Source: a virus
DNA: 64,000 nucleotides
Reading direction: 5' to 3' (one strand)
IMG/VR virus record: IMGVR_UViG_3300010389_000001
Span: 124,001 to 188,000 of that record
Shown here: positions 41,933-50,350 of the stretch, one piece after another
How positions within the stretch are numbered: the first letter of the stretch is position 1
Layout of the letters: each line of letters begins with the position of its first letter
Notes under the pieces: model-generated
The model's database searches: none
Told to the model about the DNA's origin: nothing
Seen by the model: the letters and a program-made list of their open reading frames with translations, nothing else
Program-made: the position numbers and the translations under genes

Positions 41933-42435
41933 TGTTTATCGTAACTGCAAAAAAGAAAGAAGAAAATTTGCTAAATAACATAATGCTTTTATCAAAGATA
42001 AGAACTGAATTAATGAATGATAAAATTGCAAAAGATATTTGCAAAGAAAATGAAGTTGATGATGATTTTCTAAAAGGCGTTCCGATAAGATTCGATGATT
42101 TAGACGTTTCTGCTAAGACTGTCAACTCTAATATTATCTTAAATAAAAAGCTGATAGAGAAATCCTTCCATATGATTATGAGATATGTTATACACGAATT
42201 GGTGCATGCGATACAGCATTGTGACTCTCACAAAAAAGAAGATAAAAATGATAAAGCTGTGGACTATCTAGATAATAAAGATGAGGTGGATGCCTTTCAG
42301 AAGCAGATTCTATACGATTCAGTAGTAAGTGGAAAGGGAGCTGCGGAAGACTACGTAGACGGGCTGCTAGACTACCACGACATCGATGGCGATGAGGCTG
42401 AAGAGAAAAAAGAAGAGCTTATGGAACTCGTTTAG
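41932..42435 (+). CDS. HExxH zinc metallopeptidase-like protein
   Basis: The 167-residue protein starts at GTG 41932 overlapping the previous stop. MRYVIHELVHAIQHCDSH near 83-100 holds HExxH (His88, Glu89, His92), and KDEVDAFQKQI near 116-126 supplies a candidate third ligand Glu118. The arrangement HELVH...DE/HE-x-DA is shared with the minus-strand gene at 41017, so they may be distant relatives. It has a Lys-rich N-terminus and an acidic C-terminus. Possible protease or DNA-protein-crosslink-type enzyme; the substrate is unknown. Confidence 0.7.
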   Translation: MFIVTAKKKEENLLNNIMLLSKIRTELMNDKIAKDICKENEVDDDFLKGVPIRFDDLDVSAKTVNSNIILNKKLIEKSFHMIMRYVIHELVHAIQHCDSHKKEDKNDKAVDYLDNKDEVDAFQKQILYDSVVSGKGAAEDYVDGLLDYHDIDGDEAEEKKEELMELV

Positions 42436-42495
42436 TTAACTATAATAACAAGAATAAAGCTCTACTAATAGGCGAAGATAATAAGGAGACATCTT

Positions 42496-44487
42496 ATGCT
42501 ATCGCTATCTGGCCAATCGCCTGCCGAAGGTGAGAAGAGAGCTGATATAGAATCGCTTATCGAGTTTAGCATTATTGATGATGGAAGCGGTATAGATCTA
42601 ACATCGCTGGTAGTTGAGCTAAGCGGATCAAGGGCTATTGATGGAGTCGAATTCAAAGAAGGATTCGATGGCCCTTATTCAAGCATATCATTAGATGGAT
42701 CAATACTTTCGGTAATAATAGATAAGGAGTCTCCGTTTAATCAAGGGCAGACCGTTCTTGTGAAGATTCAGGTTAAAAACCTAGATGGTAAATTCTCCAA
42801 TCTAGAGTATGTTTTCAAAACAACGACGCCGGAGCCTTACCTTGACCTGATCTCTCCAGAGAATGGATCTTTGGTGAAATCTGACCAGGTCGTTTTCTTG
42901 CAGTTCTCAGATGAGATCGATGATATAAATCTTTCTTCTATTAACGTAGAGATAAATGACCTTCCTGCGGTTACCTCCGGAGTATTCGATGAAAAATACT
43001 CTGGAACTTCATCATCCCTTGCAAAGATTCAGAATGGGGCTAATGTAAGAATTGAGCCGACGGAGTCATTTAGGGACGGCTTCTATAAAGTATTCTACTC
43101 CGTAAGTGATTTAAATGGAAATACGCTTACCGGAACATCGCTTTTTACAGTAGATTTACCGCAGGTAATCTTGCCATCAACTTTCCCTCAAGTAGACTTT
43201 GAAGGATTCGCGCAAGGGATACAGCGAGTAGCCAATGTTGGAAACGGAAGCTCGCTCGCCATAACTTGGCATAAGCCGATATCTAGGTCCTATAAGGGTG
43301 ACTCTTACGCCTTAATATATGAAAATGAATCAAGACTGAATATATTTGATAGCCAAGCAAAGTATATAGCAACAAGCAACACTACCTCGTTTCTCGCAAC
43401 AGGGTTGGAGACGGGAAAAACAATGTGTTATGCAGTCCGTGGACTTGAGACATTCAAAGAAACGGTAGATTTATCTGGCATGCAGGAGGCGGACGATGGA
43501 GTTTACATAATTCCAAGCCCTACGGCTATCACTTCGCAGGTGCTAGAAAACGATACAATTATTGATGTAGAGTCAACTGAAGGATTTCCGTCTGCAGGCA
43601 TCCTTATCTTAAATTCAAATGAAGTTATAAAGTATACGGCAAAGACGGCCACCTCCTTTCTTGTCCCAACCAATGGCAGGGGGCTAAATGGCACAACTCA
43701 GGGAATCTATTTATCCGGAGATCCAGTTGAAATATTCTTTGGGTGCCAGGATCAAAACACTGTAATAGCAATGTCGACTCCAACTTACTCTGATGGCTAT
43801 CAGAGTGACAGGCAAATTCAGGGAGTTGGCCTTGTAGTTACTGATTACGAAGATAACGACAAAAAGTTTTTCCAGGGGTTTGATTTCTGCGGATATCATC
43901 AGGCTATACCGCAAGATATATTTCAGGGCAAGAACGATTGCGGGAGCTATTTGGGCGGAGAGTTTAACAAGTCCAGGGGCATGAATCTTTTCGATAGAAT
44001 GCTAAACAGGGAGGAGGTACTCCTTGATCAAGTTGGCGAGCCAGTAATCCTTCTTCGAAGAATATGGAATGGACAAACCTGTAGTTGCGCAGACTCAAGA
44101 AGAATGCACCCGAAAGTAAGATCATGCAAGAAGTGCTTTGGAACCGGCTACGTTGGAGGATATGAGCAGTACGATTATAGAAGAAGAGTTGACGGAAGAA
44201 TTATGGTCATGTTTGGAGATACAACAGAAGATCTAAAGCTTTCATCTCAGGCTCATCTAGAGCAAGATTATAAGCCCAATTGTTGGACGCTCCCAAATCC
44301 CGCTATACGCGATCGTGATTTGTTGATTAGGTTTGATTTTAATAATGATATAGAGTTTATATATGAAGTTCTAAATATAACTAAAGATAAACTGTTTTAT
44401 AGGCACTACACCAGACAGCGCCTTAGCTTGCAAAGAATGGATAAAACAGATATCATTTATACCATTGGGTATAACAAAAAATTCTAG
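42496..44487 (+). CDS. Virion structural protein with Ig/fibronectin-like repeats and CxxC-CxGxG zinc motif
   Basis: The 663-residue protein begins with two or three beta-sandwich repeats (about 1-220; PYLDLISPENGSLVKSDQVV is one boundary), continues with a fibronectin-like section (about 230-325) and ends in a C-terminal domain that contains a zinc-ribbon pair: CSC near 532-534 and CKKCFGTGYVGGY near 547-559, similar to DnaJ-type CxxCxGxG. AAGGAG precedes the ATG. The setting between neck-like and fibre genes suggests a baseplate, neck or head-completion role. Specific role unknown. Confidence 0.55.
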   Translation: MLSLSGQSPAEGEKRADIESLIEFSIIDDGSGIDLTSLVVELSGSRAIDGVEFKEGFDGPYSSISLDGSILSVIIDKESPFNQGQTVLVKIQVKNLDGKFSNLEYVFKTTTPEPYLDLISPENGSLVKSDQVVFLQFSDEIDDINLSSINVEINDLPAVTSGVFDEKYSGTSSSLAKIQNGANVRIEPTESFRDGFYKVFYSVSDLNGNTLTGTSLFTVDLPQVILPSTFPQVDFEGFAQGIQRVANVGNGSSLAITWHKPISRSYKGDSYALIYENESRLNIFDSQAKYIATSNTTSFLATGLETGKTMCYAVRGLETFKETVDLSGMQEADDGVYIIPSPTAITSQVLENDTIIDVESTEGFPSAGILILNSNEVIKYTAKTATSFLVPTNGRGLNGTTQGIYLSGDPVEIFFGCQDQNTVIAMSTPTYSDGYQSDRQIQGVGLVVTDYEDNDKKFFQGFDFCGYHQAIPQDIFQGKNDCGSYLGGEFNKSRGMNLFDRMLNREEVLLDQVGEPVILLRRIWNGQTCSCADSRRMHPKVRSCKKCFGTGYVGGYEQYDYRRRVDGRIMVMFGDTTEDLKLSSQAHLEQDYKPNCWTLPNPAIRDRDLLIRFDFNNDIEFIYEVLNITKDKLFYRHYTRQRLSLQRMDKTDIIYTIGYNKKF

Positions 44488-44495
44488 GAGATACA

Positions 44496-44753
44496 ATGTT
44501 CTGGATTAAAAATACCTCTGGCAAGCCTGATGCAATGTTGACTTTTGCTTTTATGTCTTTTTCTGTTGTAACAATAAATATACTTCTTTCTACATTTGGA
44601 AGAATTGCTTTTAATGGATTTGAGATAGGCTTTGCCTCCATGGAAGCTTCCGCTATGACAGCTTACCTTGGCGCTACATTTACAGCTTATGTAACACGAA
44701 GGTGGACTGATGCGAAGCACAACCCGCTCGAAGAAGAGGGCAAAGAGGAGTAG
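44496..44753 (+). CDS. Small two-helix membrane protein, candidate holin
   Basis: This 85-residue protein has two hydrophobic stretches near residues 13-35 and 47-66, with a charged C-terminus (Glu/Lys-rich). Two-helix topology, small size and position ahead of a coiled-coil membrane protein and a secreted coiled-coil protein fit a holin in a lysis cassette. No endolysin gene is visible nearby, so the call is tentative. Confidence 0.5.
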   Translation: MFWIKNTSGKPDAMLTFAFMSFSVVTINILLSTFGRIAFNGFEIGFASMEASAMTAYLGATFTAYVTRRWTDAKHNPLEEEGKEE

Positions 44754-44755
44754 GC

Positions 44756-45094
44756 ATGCTTGAATGGATAAAAGAAACTTGGAAAAATTTTAGCTTAAAA
44801 ATTAAGTTTATTTTTGCCGCAGCACTTGGGCTATTTGGATTTTTTACCTTTATATTTGTAAGCAAAAAAGTTAATGCAAAACAAATACTAACTTTAGAGC
44901 TAAAGAATTTGGAAGAAAGAATAAATATAAAAAAGACTGAAGGGGATATAGCCGAAAACAATAAAGAGTTAATCGAGCTAGAGAAAAAAGCCAGTATAAT
45001 AAAGGAACAAATAGAAAATATTGATGCTGGAAAAAGCTCTGAACTTGTTACAAAAGAAGAGCTATTTAATTTTTTTGATAGCAGAGGATTTTAA
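44756..45094 (+). CDS. Single-pass membrane coiled-coil protein, possible inner spanin
   Basis: This 112-residue protein has one hydrophobic segment near residues 19-36 (FIFAAALGLFGFFTFIFV) and then a charged coiled coil to residue 95. The layout (short N-terminus, one anchor, periplasmic coiled coil) is that of inner-membrane spanins. It follows the holin candidate by 2 bases. Inference from topology. Confidence 0.45.
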   Translation: MLEWIKETWKNFSLKIKFIFAAALGLFGFFTFIFVSKKVNAKQILTLELKNLEERINIKKTEGDIAENNKELIELEKKASIIKEQIENIDAGKSSELVTKEELFNFFDSRGF

Positions 45095-45297
45095 TGTTAG
45101 ATAAAATAAATAATTTAATTAATTATATCGATAATGAAGATTCTGTTTTTCATAAAAAACTTATTGTAATTGCAAAAAGATTATCAGATCCAATTCATCA
45201 TATTGAGATTGACGTTAAAACTCTTAGGTCAATGGTAAAGCCGGAATTGGCAGATACAGATATAGAGATCCCAAGAGTAGAGATTCCAATAGGGTAG
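45094..45297 (+). CDS. Small hypothetical protein (67 aa)
   Basis: A small charged protein sharing one base with the upstream stop. The N-terminus is helical (NNLINYIDNEDSVFHKK near 6-22) and the C-terminus has repeated Glu-Ile-Pro motifs. It lies inside the putative lysis block. No family recognised. Confidence 0.45.
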   Translation: MLDKINNLINYIDNEDSVFHKKLIVIAKRLSDPIHHIEIDVKTLRSMVKPELADTDIEIPRVEIPIG

Positions 45298-45305
45298 GCC
45301 GATAT

Positions 45306-45740
45306 ATGATTTGCTTTTTTAAACACCTTTTTTCTTCTCTCATCTGTTTAAACCTATTGATAGCTCCAACTGCATATGCCGGAAAAATTTTGCCAGCAGG
45401 CAGTAAGCTTTCTGAAGAATCTTATGTTTTTACTATTGACGAGGCGACTTCTTTAATGGAAAGGCTAAAAGAGCTTGAAGAAAAAGAAAAAGAACTTGTA
45501 AAGCTTAGGGAGCTTGAGCAAATTAGAATAAAGCAAATTGACTTATTTAAATTAAACGAAGAATATTATAGCCTTCAAATTGACAGGTATAAGGAATTAG
45601 ATTTAAATAATCAAAAGATTATAAATAAGTATCAAAAAAGAAATCAGTTTAGCGAACTTGAAAGGGCTGGAACTTTTATTCTGGGCTTTGGCCTTGCCTT
45701 TGGGTCCATATATGCCGCAGATAAGCTTAACTCAAATTAA
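45306..45740 (+). CDS. Secreted coiled-coil protein with signal peptide, possible spanin-type lysis factor
   Basis: The 144-residue protein starts with a clear signal peptide: a Lys near residue 6, a hydrophobic core SSLICLNLLIAPTAYAG, and a probable signal-peptidase site after AYA near residue 25. A long Lys/Glu coiled coil follows (about 50-115), then a hydrophobic Gly-rich C-terminal segment near 121-138 that could be a membrane anchor. This fits a periplasmic linker protein acting in the last step of lysis of a Gram-negative host. No lipobox Cys is seen, so it is not a classic outer spanin. Confidence 0.5.
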   Translation: MICFFKHLFSSLICLNLLIAPTAYAGKILPAGSKLSEESYVFTIDEATSLMERLKELEEKEKELVKLRELEQIRIKQIDLFKLNEEYYSLQIDRYKELDLNNQKIINKYQKRNQFSELERAGTFILGFGLAFGSIYAADKLNSN

Positions 45741-45790
45741 AATTAATCTTTTGCTAATTTTTAGTTATAGTTAAATAATTGGAATTTTAA

Positions 45791-48700
45791 ATGGCTAAGT
45801 CAAATTACCCGGATAAGTTAGATACATCGATTGAGATACCAGCAGTTAGAGACAACATAGTTGAGGTAGGTTCTGATGTTATCAATAGCTTAAGGGCTGC
45901 AATATTTCAAATAGAAAGAACTCTAGGAATAAATCCGCAGGGTGCCACTGGTAATACTGTAGCCAGCCGTATCGGAAAATCATTAGATTCTAATGGAAAT
46001 ATATTAAAAGAGGCGCTAGACTCTGCCGGCTTGCTATCCGGTCCCGTATCAGACAAGGATATATCAAAAACTGCTGCAATCAATGAATCAAAGCTAAATC
46101 TTGATTACCCAACAACTCTGCTTCAGGACGAAATTTCACAAATAACAAGTCAGCTCGATCTTATCGAGTCTGCCGTAAACGACCTTTCGACGACTTTGGC
46201 CATCCATATCAATCCTCTTGCTACAGGAAGGCATAGTGGTATTGCGATTAATATAGATGCTATATCCAGCACCGGCTCTGGGGACGGAATTACCTCATTG
46301 GAAGCAACGACTTCTCAGGGCGCCTTTGAAAGCTTGTTCTCATCTCATATCAATTATGATGGAACTAATATATCTGCAGATAATCGCTCGCATTTATCTA
46401 GCCAGATCTTCTTTGATAACAACAATGTATCAACTTACATTCCCTCATCAGACACCCAAGGCGCAATAGAGGACCTCGTAGACACCATAATTGGTCAGGC
46501 AGATGTTCATCAGAACTTATTCCATTCAAATTCAATTGAAAGATCATCACTTTTGGTTGATCCCAATAATCCAGCTCGCGGAACTCAAATTATATCTAAT
46601 GAAGCAGCAACTTATCCTGCATCTGTAGCCTCTTCTGATCTAGGAGTTTCTAGGATTTTTCTCACGGACACCCCGAGCAGCCCTGAAGAAGCGATTGATA
46701 TATCCGATATACTTGTAGTAACAAACATTGATGAAGAAACTGAATATCAGGTATTTCAGGCAAATTATTCTTCAGACGGGTTAAAGCTAGAATCGCTAGA
46801 TGTTTATGGAAGATTTCCCGAGGCATCGCCAGCGGGAATAACCGTAAGTTTATATCGCAACAAAAATAGAGAATCAAGTAGCGCTGGCTTGCTTATTGGT
46901 GTTAGAGAATATGATTCATTAGATGGAACATCTTATACAAATGCTGATATTATTCAGATTTCAAACCCGAGTGCTACGAATATAGTTACAAAAAAAATAA
47001 AGCCTCAGGAAATTACAGATCTAAATAGATACATAGAAATTTCAATTGATGACACTCCGCCTGTTGAGCTAGATCTATACGATCCTTCTCTGTCACTGAC
47101 CGGGATTAGTCAAAATATAAACTCTATTGTAAAAAGATTAAATGAGCAATTTACTGCGAATAGGCTAAGCGCATCTGCCTATAGAGTTGACTATGATGAT
47201 TCTAACTCTAGCGAGATTGCAATTGTTCACTCCATAGGCAATTCAACCACCTCAGAGCATACGATTAAGATCTCAAGGGGCTCGGATGATGCAATTGACT
47301 CACTTGGCCTATCTGAGATAGATGACAAAACTATTGTTGGAACAGTAGGTAATAGCTTTTATATTCAAGGAAAGGGATATAATGATCTTGCTATTCTTCT
47401 TGATGAAACCGGATTAATTCTAACGGGCGGTACATCCGAGATATTCTTGGGCAACATTAATCCAATTGAGTTGGGCGTAAAGGTTGGGGATGTTATTTCC
47501 ATTTTTGGCTCAACTGCCGATGATGGAACTTATGTAATTACGTCTATTTCAAGCAATACCATTATTGTAAATCGGGAGCAGCTGCCCGGCAGACAGTGGG
47601 CCTCCCTGGCCGGAGAAGATGCAAGATTTGTCGTATACTCTAGAGCCGCGTCCCTTAATGGAATGGCTTTCAAAGGCACACTTGGCGGATCCTCTATTTT
47701 ATCTATAATTGAATTATTTTTAGATAAGAATAGAATATTAAACTATAATGAACTGCTAACTTATGGGCAGGAGTCATACCTTGGTTCGGAAAATTTAGTT
47801 TCTCCATGTAATGTATTTGGAAAAACGGAGAATTATACCGAAGATAATCCTGGAACTTTGCTAATAGAAAAAGCTTTGCCGGATCCGGCTAACGAAGAAG
47901 TTTTGATATCACTAGATGGCGGAGAAAAAGTTAGTATCTATAAAGCCAAGAGCAATTATGTTACGGTATACTCTGGAAAATATGATTTATCTTTAACCCT
48001 ATTTATTGCAGATTCAGGACTAATTAATACAAAGCTGGTTGCAGATGGAAGTTCATTTGAGATTAGCTTATTTGGCTATAAGTCTGTAAATAAAGAAGAA
48101 AATATTATTCTAGGAAAAGTCCTTTACGAATCAGGTGTATCTAGGATATCAGGATTTGGCAGAAGCTACCCAAGAGTCTTCAGGGATCTGAGAAAAGGCG
48201 TGACTGGAACAAAAGATCTTGGAAGCGATGTAAGAAAAGATATTTTAATACAGCCTCATTTAGATAAGCGATCAAATGGAGTAGTAAGAGGTCTGGAAGT
48301 CTTTGATGTTGTTGATAACGGAGATACTTATACTCTTAGTATTGCTTCCGGAACTTGCTATGTAAGGGGCAAGAGGTTTGAAGTAAGCGAGTACGAAGGA
48401 TATATAACGGACATAGTAACGGCAGGCTCACCACCGTCTGTCGATAAATTCTTTGTTGCTATAGACGAATGGGGGCAGATCGTATTTTCTCCGGCAGACC
48501 CAGTAAGTTGCGGCTGCATGCTTGATCCAGCTTATTACTGTATACTAGCATCTGTAGAAAATAACCTTAGCACAATCAATGCTATAGATCTCAGGTTGTT
48601 TATTGACGATCTTGATCTTAAGATTCTAAACTCCATAACCGTCAGTCCGCAGGATGGAATGGCACATTTTTCAGAAATCCCAAAGGCTCTAAGGTACGCC

Positions 48701-50350
48701 AAAAGATTCTCTGAAATCTTCCCTAACGCTGGCACTCCAACTATACATCTGAAGTCTGGCACTCACAGGGTCGTTGTTGATCACGGCGTAGATCTAGCGG
48801 ATGCCGACGCAAGCATAAAAGCTCAAGAAAGATATAACCAAGGAATGTGGATTAACTTCCCCGTAAACATAATTGGTGAAGGCGAGTCGACCATTCTGGA
48901 CATGATATATGCATACAACGACCTGCCGGAAGGTTCGGATAACAGAACCTCTCCTGGCACAGATATGCTTGGAGAAATCACAATAGCAGGACCCGGCTTT
49001 ACAGAAACTCCGTCTGGAGCATCCGATGTAGTCAATTCCGGATATGTAAGCCTATCCAATTTTAAAGTCAGACTTGGTTCAATAAAAGTATTTGATGCTT
49101 TAATATCTGATGCAGGTCCTATCGATTTCGGCGTTAATATGAGCGAAGTAATATTCGATTTCTCAGAAAAAGAAAGCTTTGAATTTCAGAATGCCGGTGT
49201 GATAATAAGAAATCAAAGCCTAACTGCGACCGACCCCGCTGGAAATATAAATATTAATGACTGCATTTTTATAAATAGCAATATAACAATAGGCGGAATT
49301 CAAACAGAATATTTCTTTAACTCAATTATATCTAATAATGTATTTAAATCTCAAGAAACTCCTCCGACCGAAGGCGCTACAAACTACGCTATACGCTGCA
49401 CGGCATCTGGAAATATATTTAGCTTTGATGATTGTCCTTCAGAAAATAATGTAAACATTATTGGAAATATTATCGGAGACAACTTTATCCCCAATAGGGA
49501 TAGTGGTGGACCTACGATTGATCATGACGGAGATTATCCCTGGGGAGAAAGATTCAGCAGAGATGTCAATATTGGTTCCAAGCTAAGCGTTGTAAAGAAT
49601 GCGGTAATTGACGGATCTACATCAGTCGGTGTTGACTTAGAGGTAGGTAATGACGCCTCAATTGCAGGAGCGCTTTCTGTAGGCACCACTATAGAGGCTG
49701 CGTCATCTGTGACTGCGCAAGAATACCTATACGGAGTTACCACAAAGAAGATTAACACCAAGTTCTTTGCGGAGGATATCGGGTGGACCGCTGTTAATGA
49801 TCAGTACAGAGCTTATTATGAGCCTGGAAGCTCTTTCACAGGATCTACTACAGTCTTCTGCAGAGAGGCTGAAATATATCGCACCACTGGTGCAGCACCA
49901 GAAGAATTCGGCTTACCTGTTCGATATTTTGAAATACCTGATAATTCATTTAGAACTTCATTTAGAATAAAACTTACTCCTGGCTCAAAAATAGAGCGCA
50001 TCGGAATTGGAGCCCTTGTCAATAAGGGCGGCGGACCAACGGCCCCAAGCACACTGACTCCGGGAACGGAAGTAACACTAAGCTTGTATAAGCTAGATGC
50101 AGATGGAGATCTTTTATCAAATCCGTTAATACTTGTTGGATCAGAAATTTTTGAAACAAGCCTAAATTTAACTGACTTTTTTGAAGAATATACTTTTAAC
50201 TTTTCTTCGTATAATGAAACTGTTGATATAACAGATAATCATTATCTAGTATCCATAAGCCATGATGATCCGTCTAATGATCTAAGCGTTGCATACCTAA
50301 GGGTCAGGACTGAAATAAGCTCGGTAGAAGAAGGAATTGGAGCCTCGTAA
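45791..50350 (+). CDS. Giant tail fibre/tailspike protein, paralogue 1
   Basis: This 1519-residue protein opens with an N-terminal anchor (1-120), starting AKSNYPDKLDTSIEIPAVRD and including IERTLGINPQG, nearly the same as the next gene. The middle is beta-rich; DLRLFIDDLDLKILNSITVS-type linkers near 936-955 lead to SGTHRVVVD (about 990) and a probable right-handed beta-helix with Asn-rich turns (about 1000-1250). The last 270 residues form an extra C-terminal domain, absent from the paralogue. It is probably a receptor-binding or tailspike-type fibre on the baseplate. The stop overlaps the next start by one base. Confidence 0.7.
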   Translation: MAKSNYPDKLDTSIEIPAVRDNIVEVGSDVINSLRAAIFQIERTLGINPQGATGNTVASRIGKSLDSNGNILKEALDSAGLLSGPVSDKDISKTAAINESKLNLDYPTTLLQDEISQITSQLDLIESAVNDLSTTLAIHINPLATGRHSGIAINIDAISSTGSGDGITSLEATTSQGAFESLFSSHINYDGTNISADNRSHLSSQIFFDNNNVSTYIPSSDTQGAIEDLVDTIIGQADVHQNLFHSNSIERSSLLVDPNNPARGTQIISNEAATYPASVASSDLGVSRIFLTDTPSSPEEAIDISDILVVTNIDEETEYQVFQANYSSDGLKLESLDVYGRFPEASPAGITVSLYRNKNRESSSAGLLIGVREYDSLDGTSYTNADIIQISNPSATNIVTKKIKPQEITDLNRYIEISIDDTPPVELDLYDPSLSLTGISQNINSIVKRLNEQFTANRLSASAYRVDYDDSNSSEIAIVHSIGNSTTSEHTIKISRGSDDAIDSLGLSEIDDKTIVGTVGNSFYIQGKGYNDLAILLDETGLILTGGTSEIFLGNINPIELGVKVGDVISIFGSTADDGTYVITSISSNTIIVNREQLPGRQWASLAGEDARFVVYSRAASLNGMAFKGTLGGSSILSIIELFLDKNRILNYNELLTYGQESYLGSENLVSPCNVFGKTENYTEDNPGTLLIEKALPDPANEEVLISLDGGEKVSIYKAKSNYVTVYSGKYDLSLTLFIADSGLINTKLVADGSSFEISLFGYKSVNKEENIILGKVLYESGVSRISGFGRSYPRVFRDLRKGVTGTKDLGSDVRKDILIQPHLDKRSNGVVRGLEVFDVVDNGDTYTLSIASGTCYVRGKRFEVSEYEGYITDIVTAGSPPSVDKFFVAIDEWGQIVFSPADPVSCGCMLDPAYYCILASVENNLSTINAIDLRLFIDDLDLKILNSITVSPQDGMAHFSEIPKALRYAKRFSEIFPNAGTPTIHLKSGTHRVVVDHGVDLADADASIKAQERYNQGMWINFPVNIIGEGESTILDMIYAYNDLPEGSDNRTSPGTDMLGEITIAGPGFTETPSGASDVVNSGYVSLSNFKVRLGSIKVFDALISDAGPIDFGVNMSEVIFDFSEKESFEFQNAGVIIRNQSLTATDPAGNININDCIFINSNITIGGIQTEYFFNSIISNNVFKSQETPPTEGATNYAIRCTASGNIFSFDDCPSENNVNIIGNIIGDNFIPNRDSGGPTIDHDGDYPWGERFSRDVNIGSKLSVVKNAVIDGSTSVGVDLEVGNDASIAGALSVGTTIEAASSVTAQEYLYGVTTKKINTKFFAEDIGWTAVNDQYRAYYEPGSSFTGSTTVFCREAEIYRTTGAAPEEFGLPVRYFEIPDNSFRTSFRIKLTPGSKIERIGIGALVNKGGGPTAPSTLTPGTEVTLSLYKLDADGDLLSNPLILVGSEIFETSLNLTDFFEEYTFNFSSYNETVDITDNHYLVSISHDDPSNDLSVAYLRVRTEISSVEEGIGAS

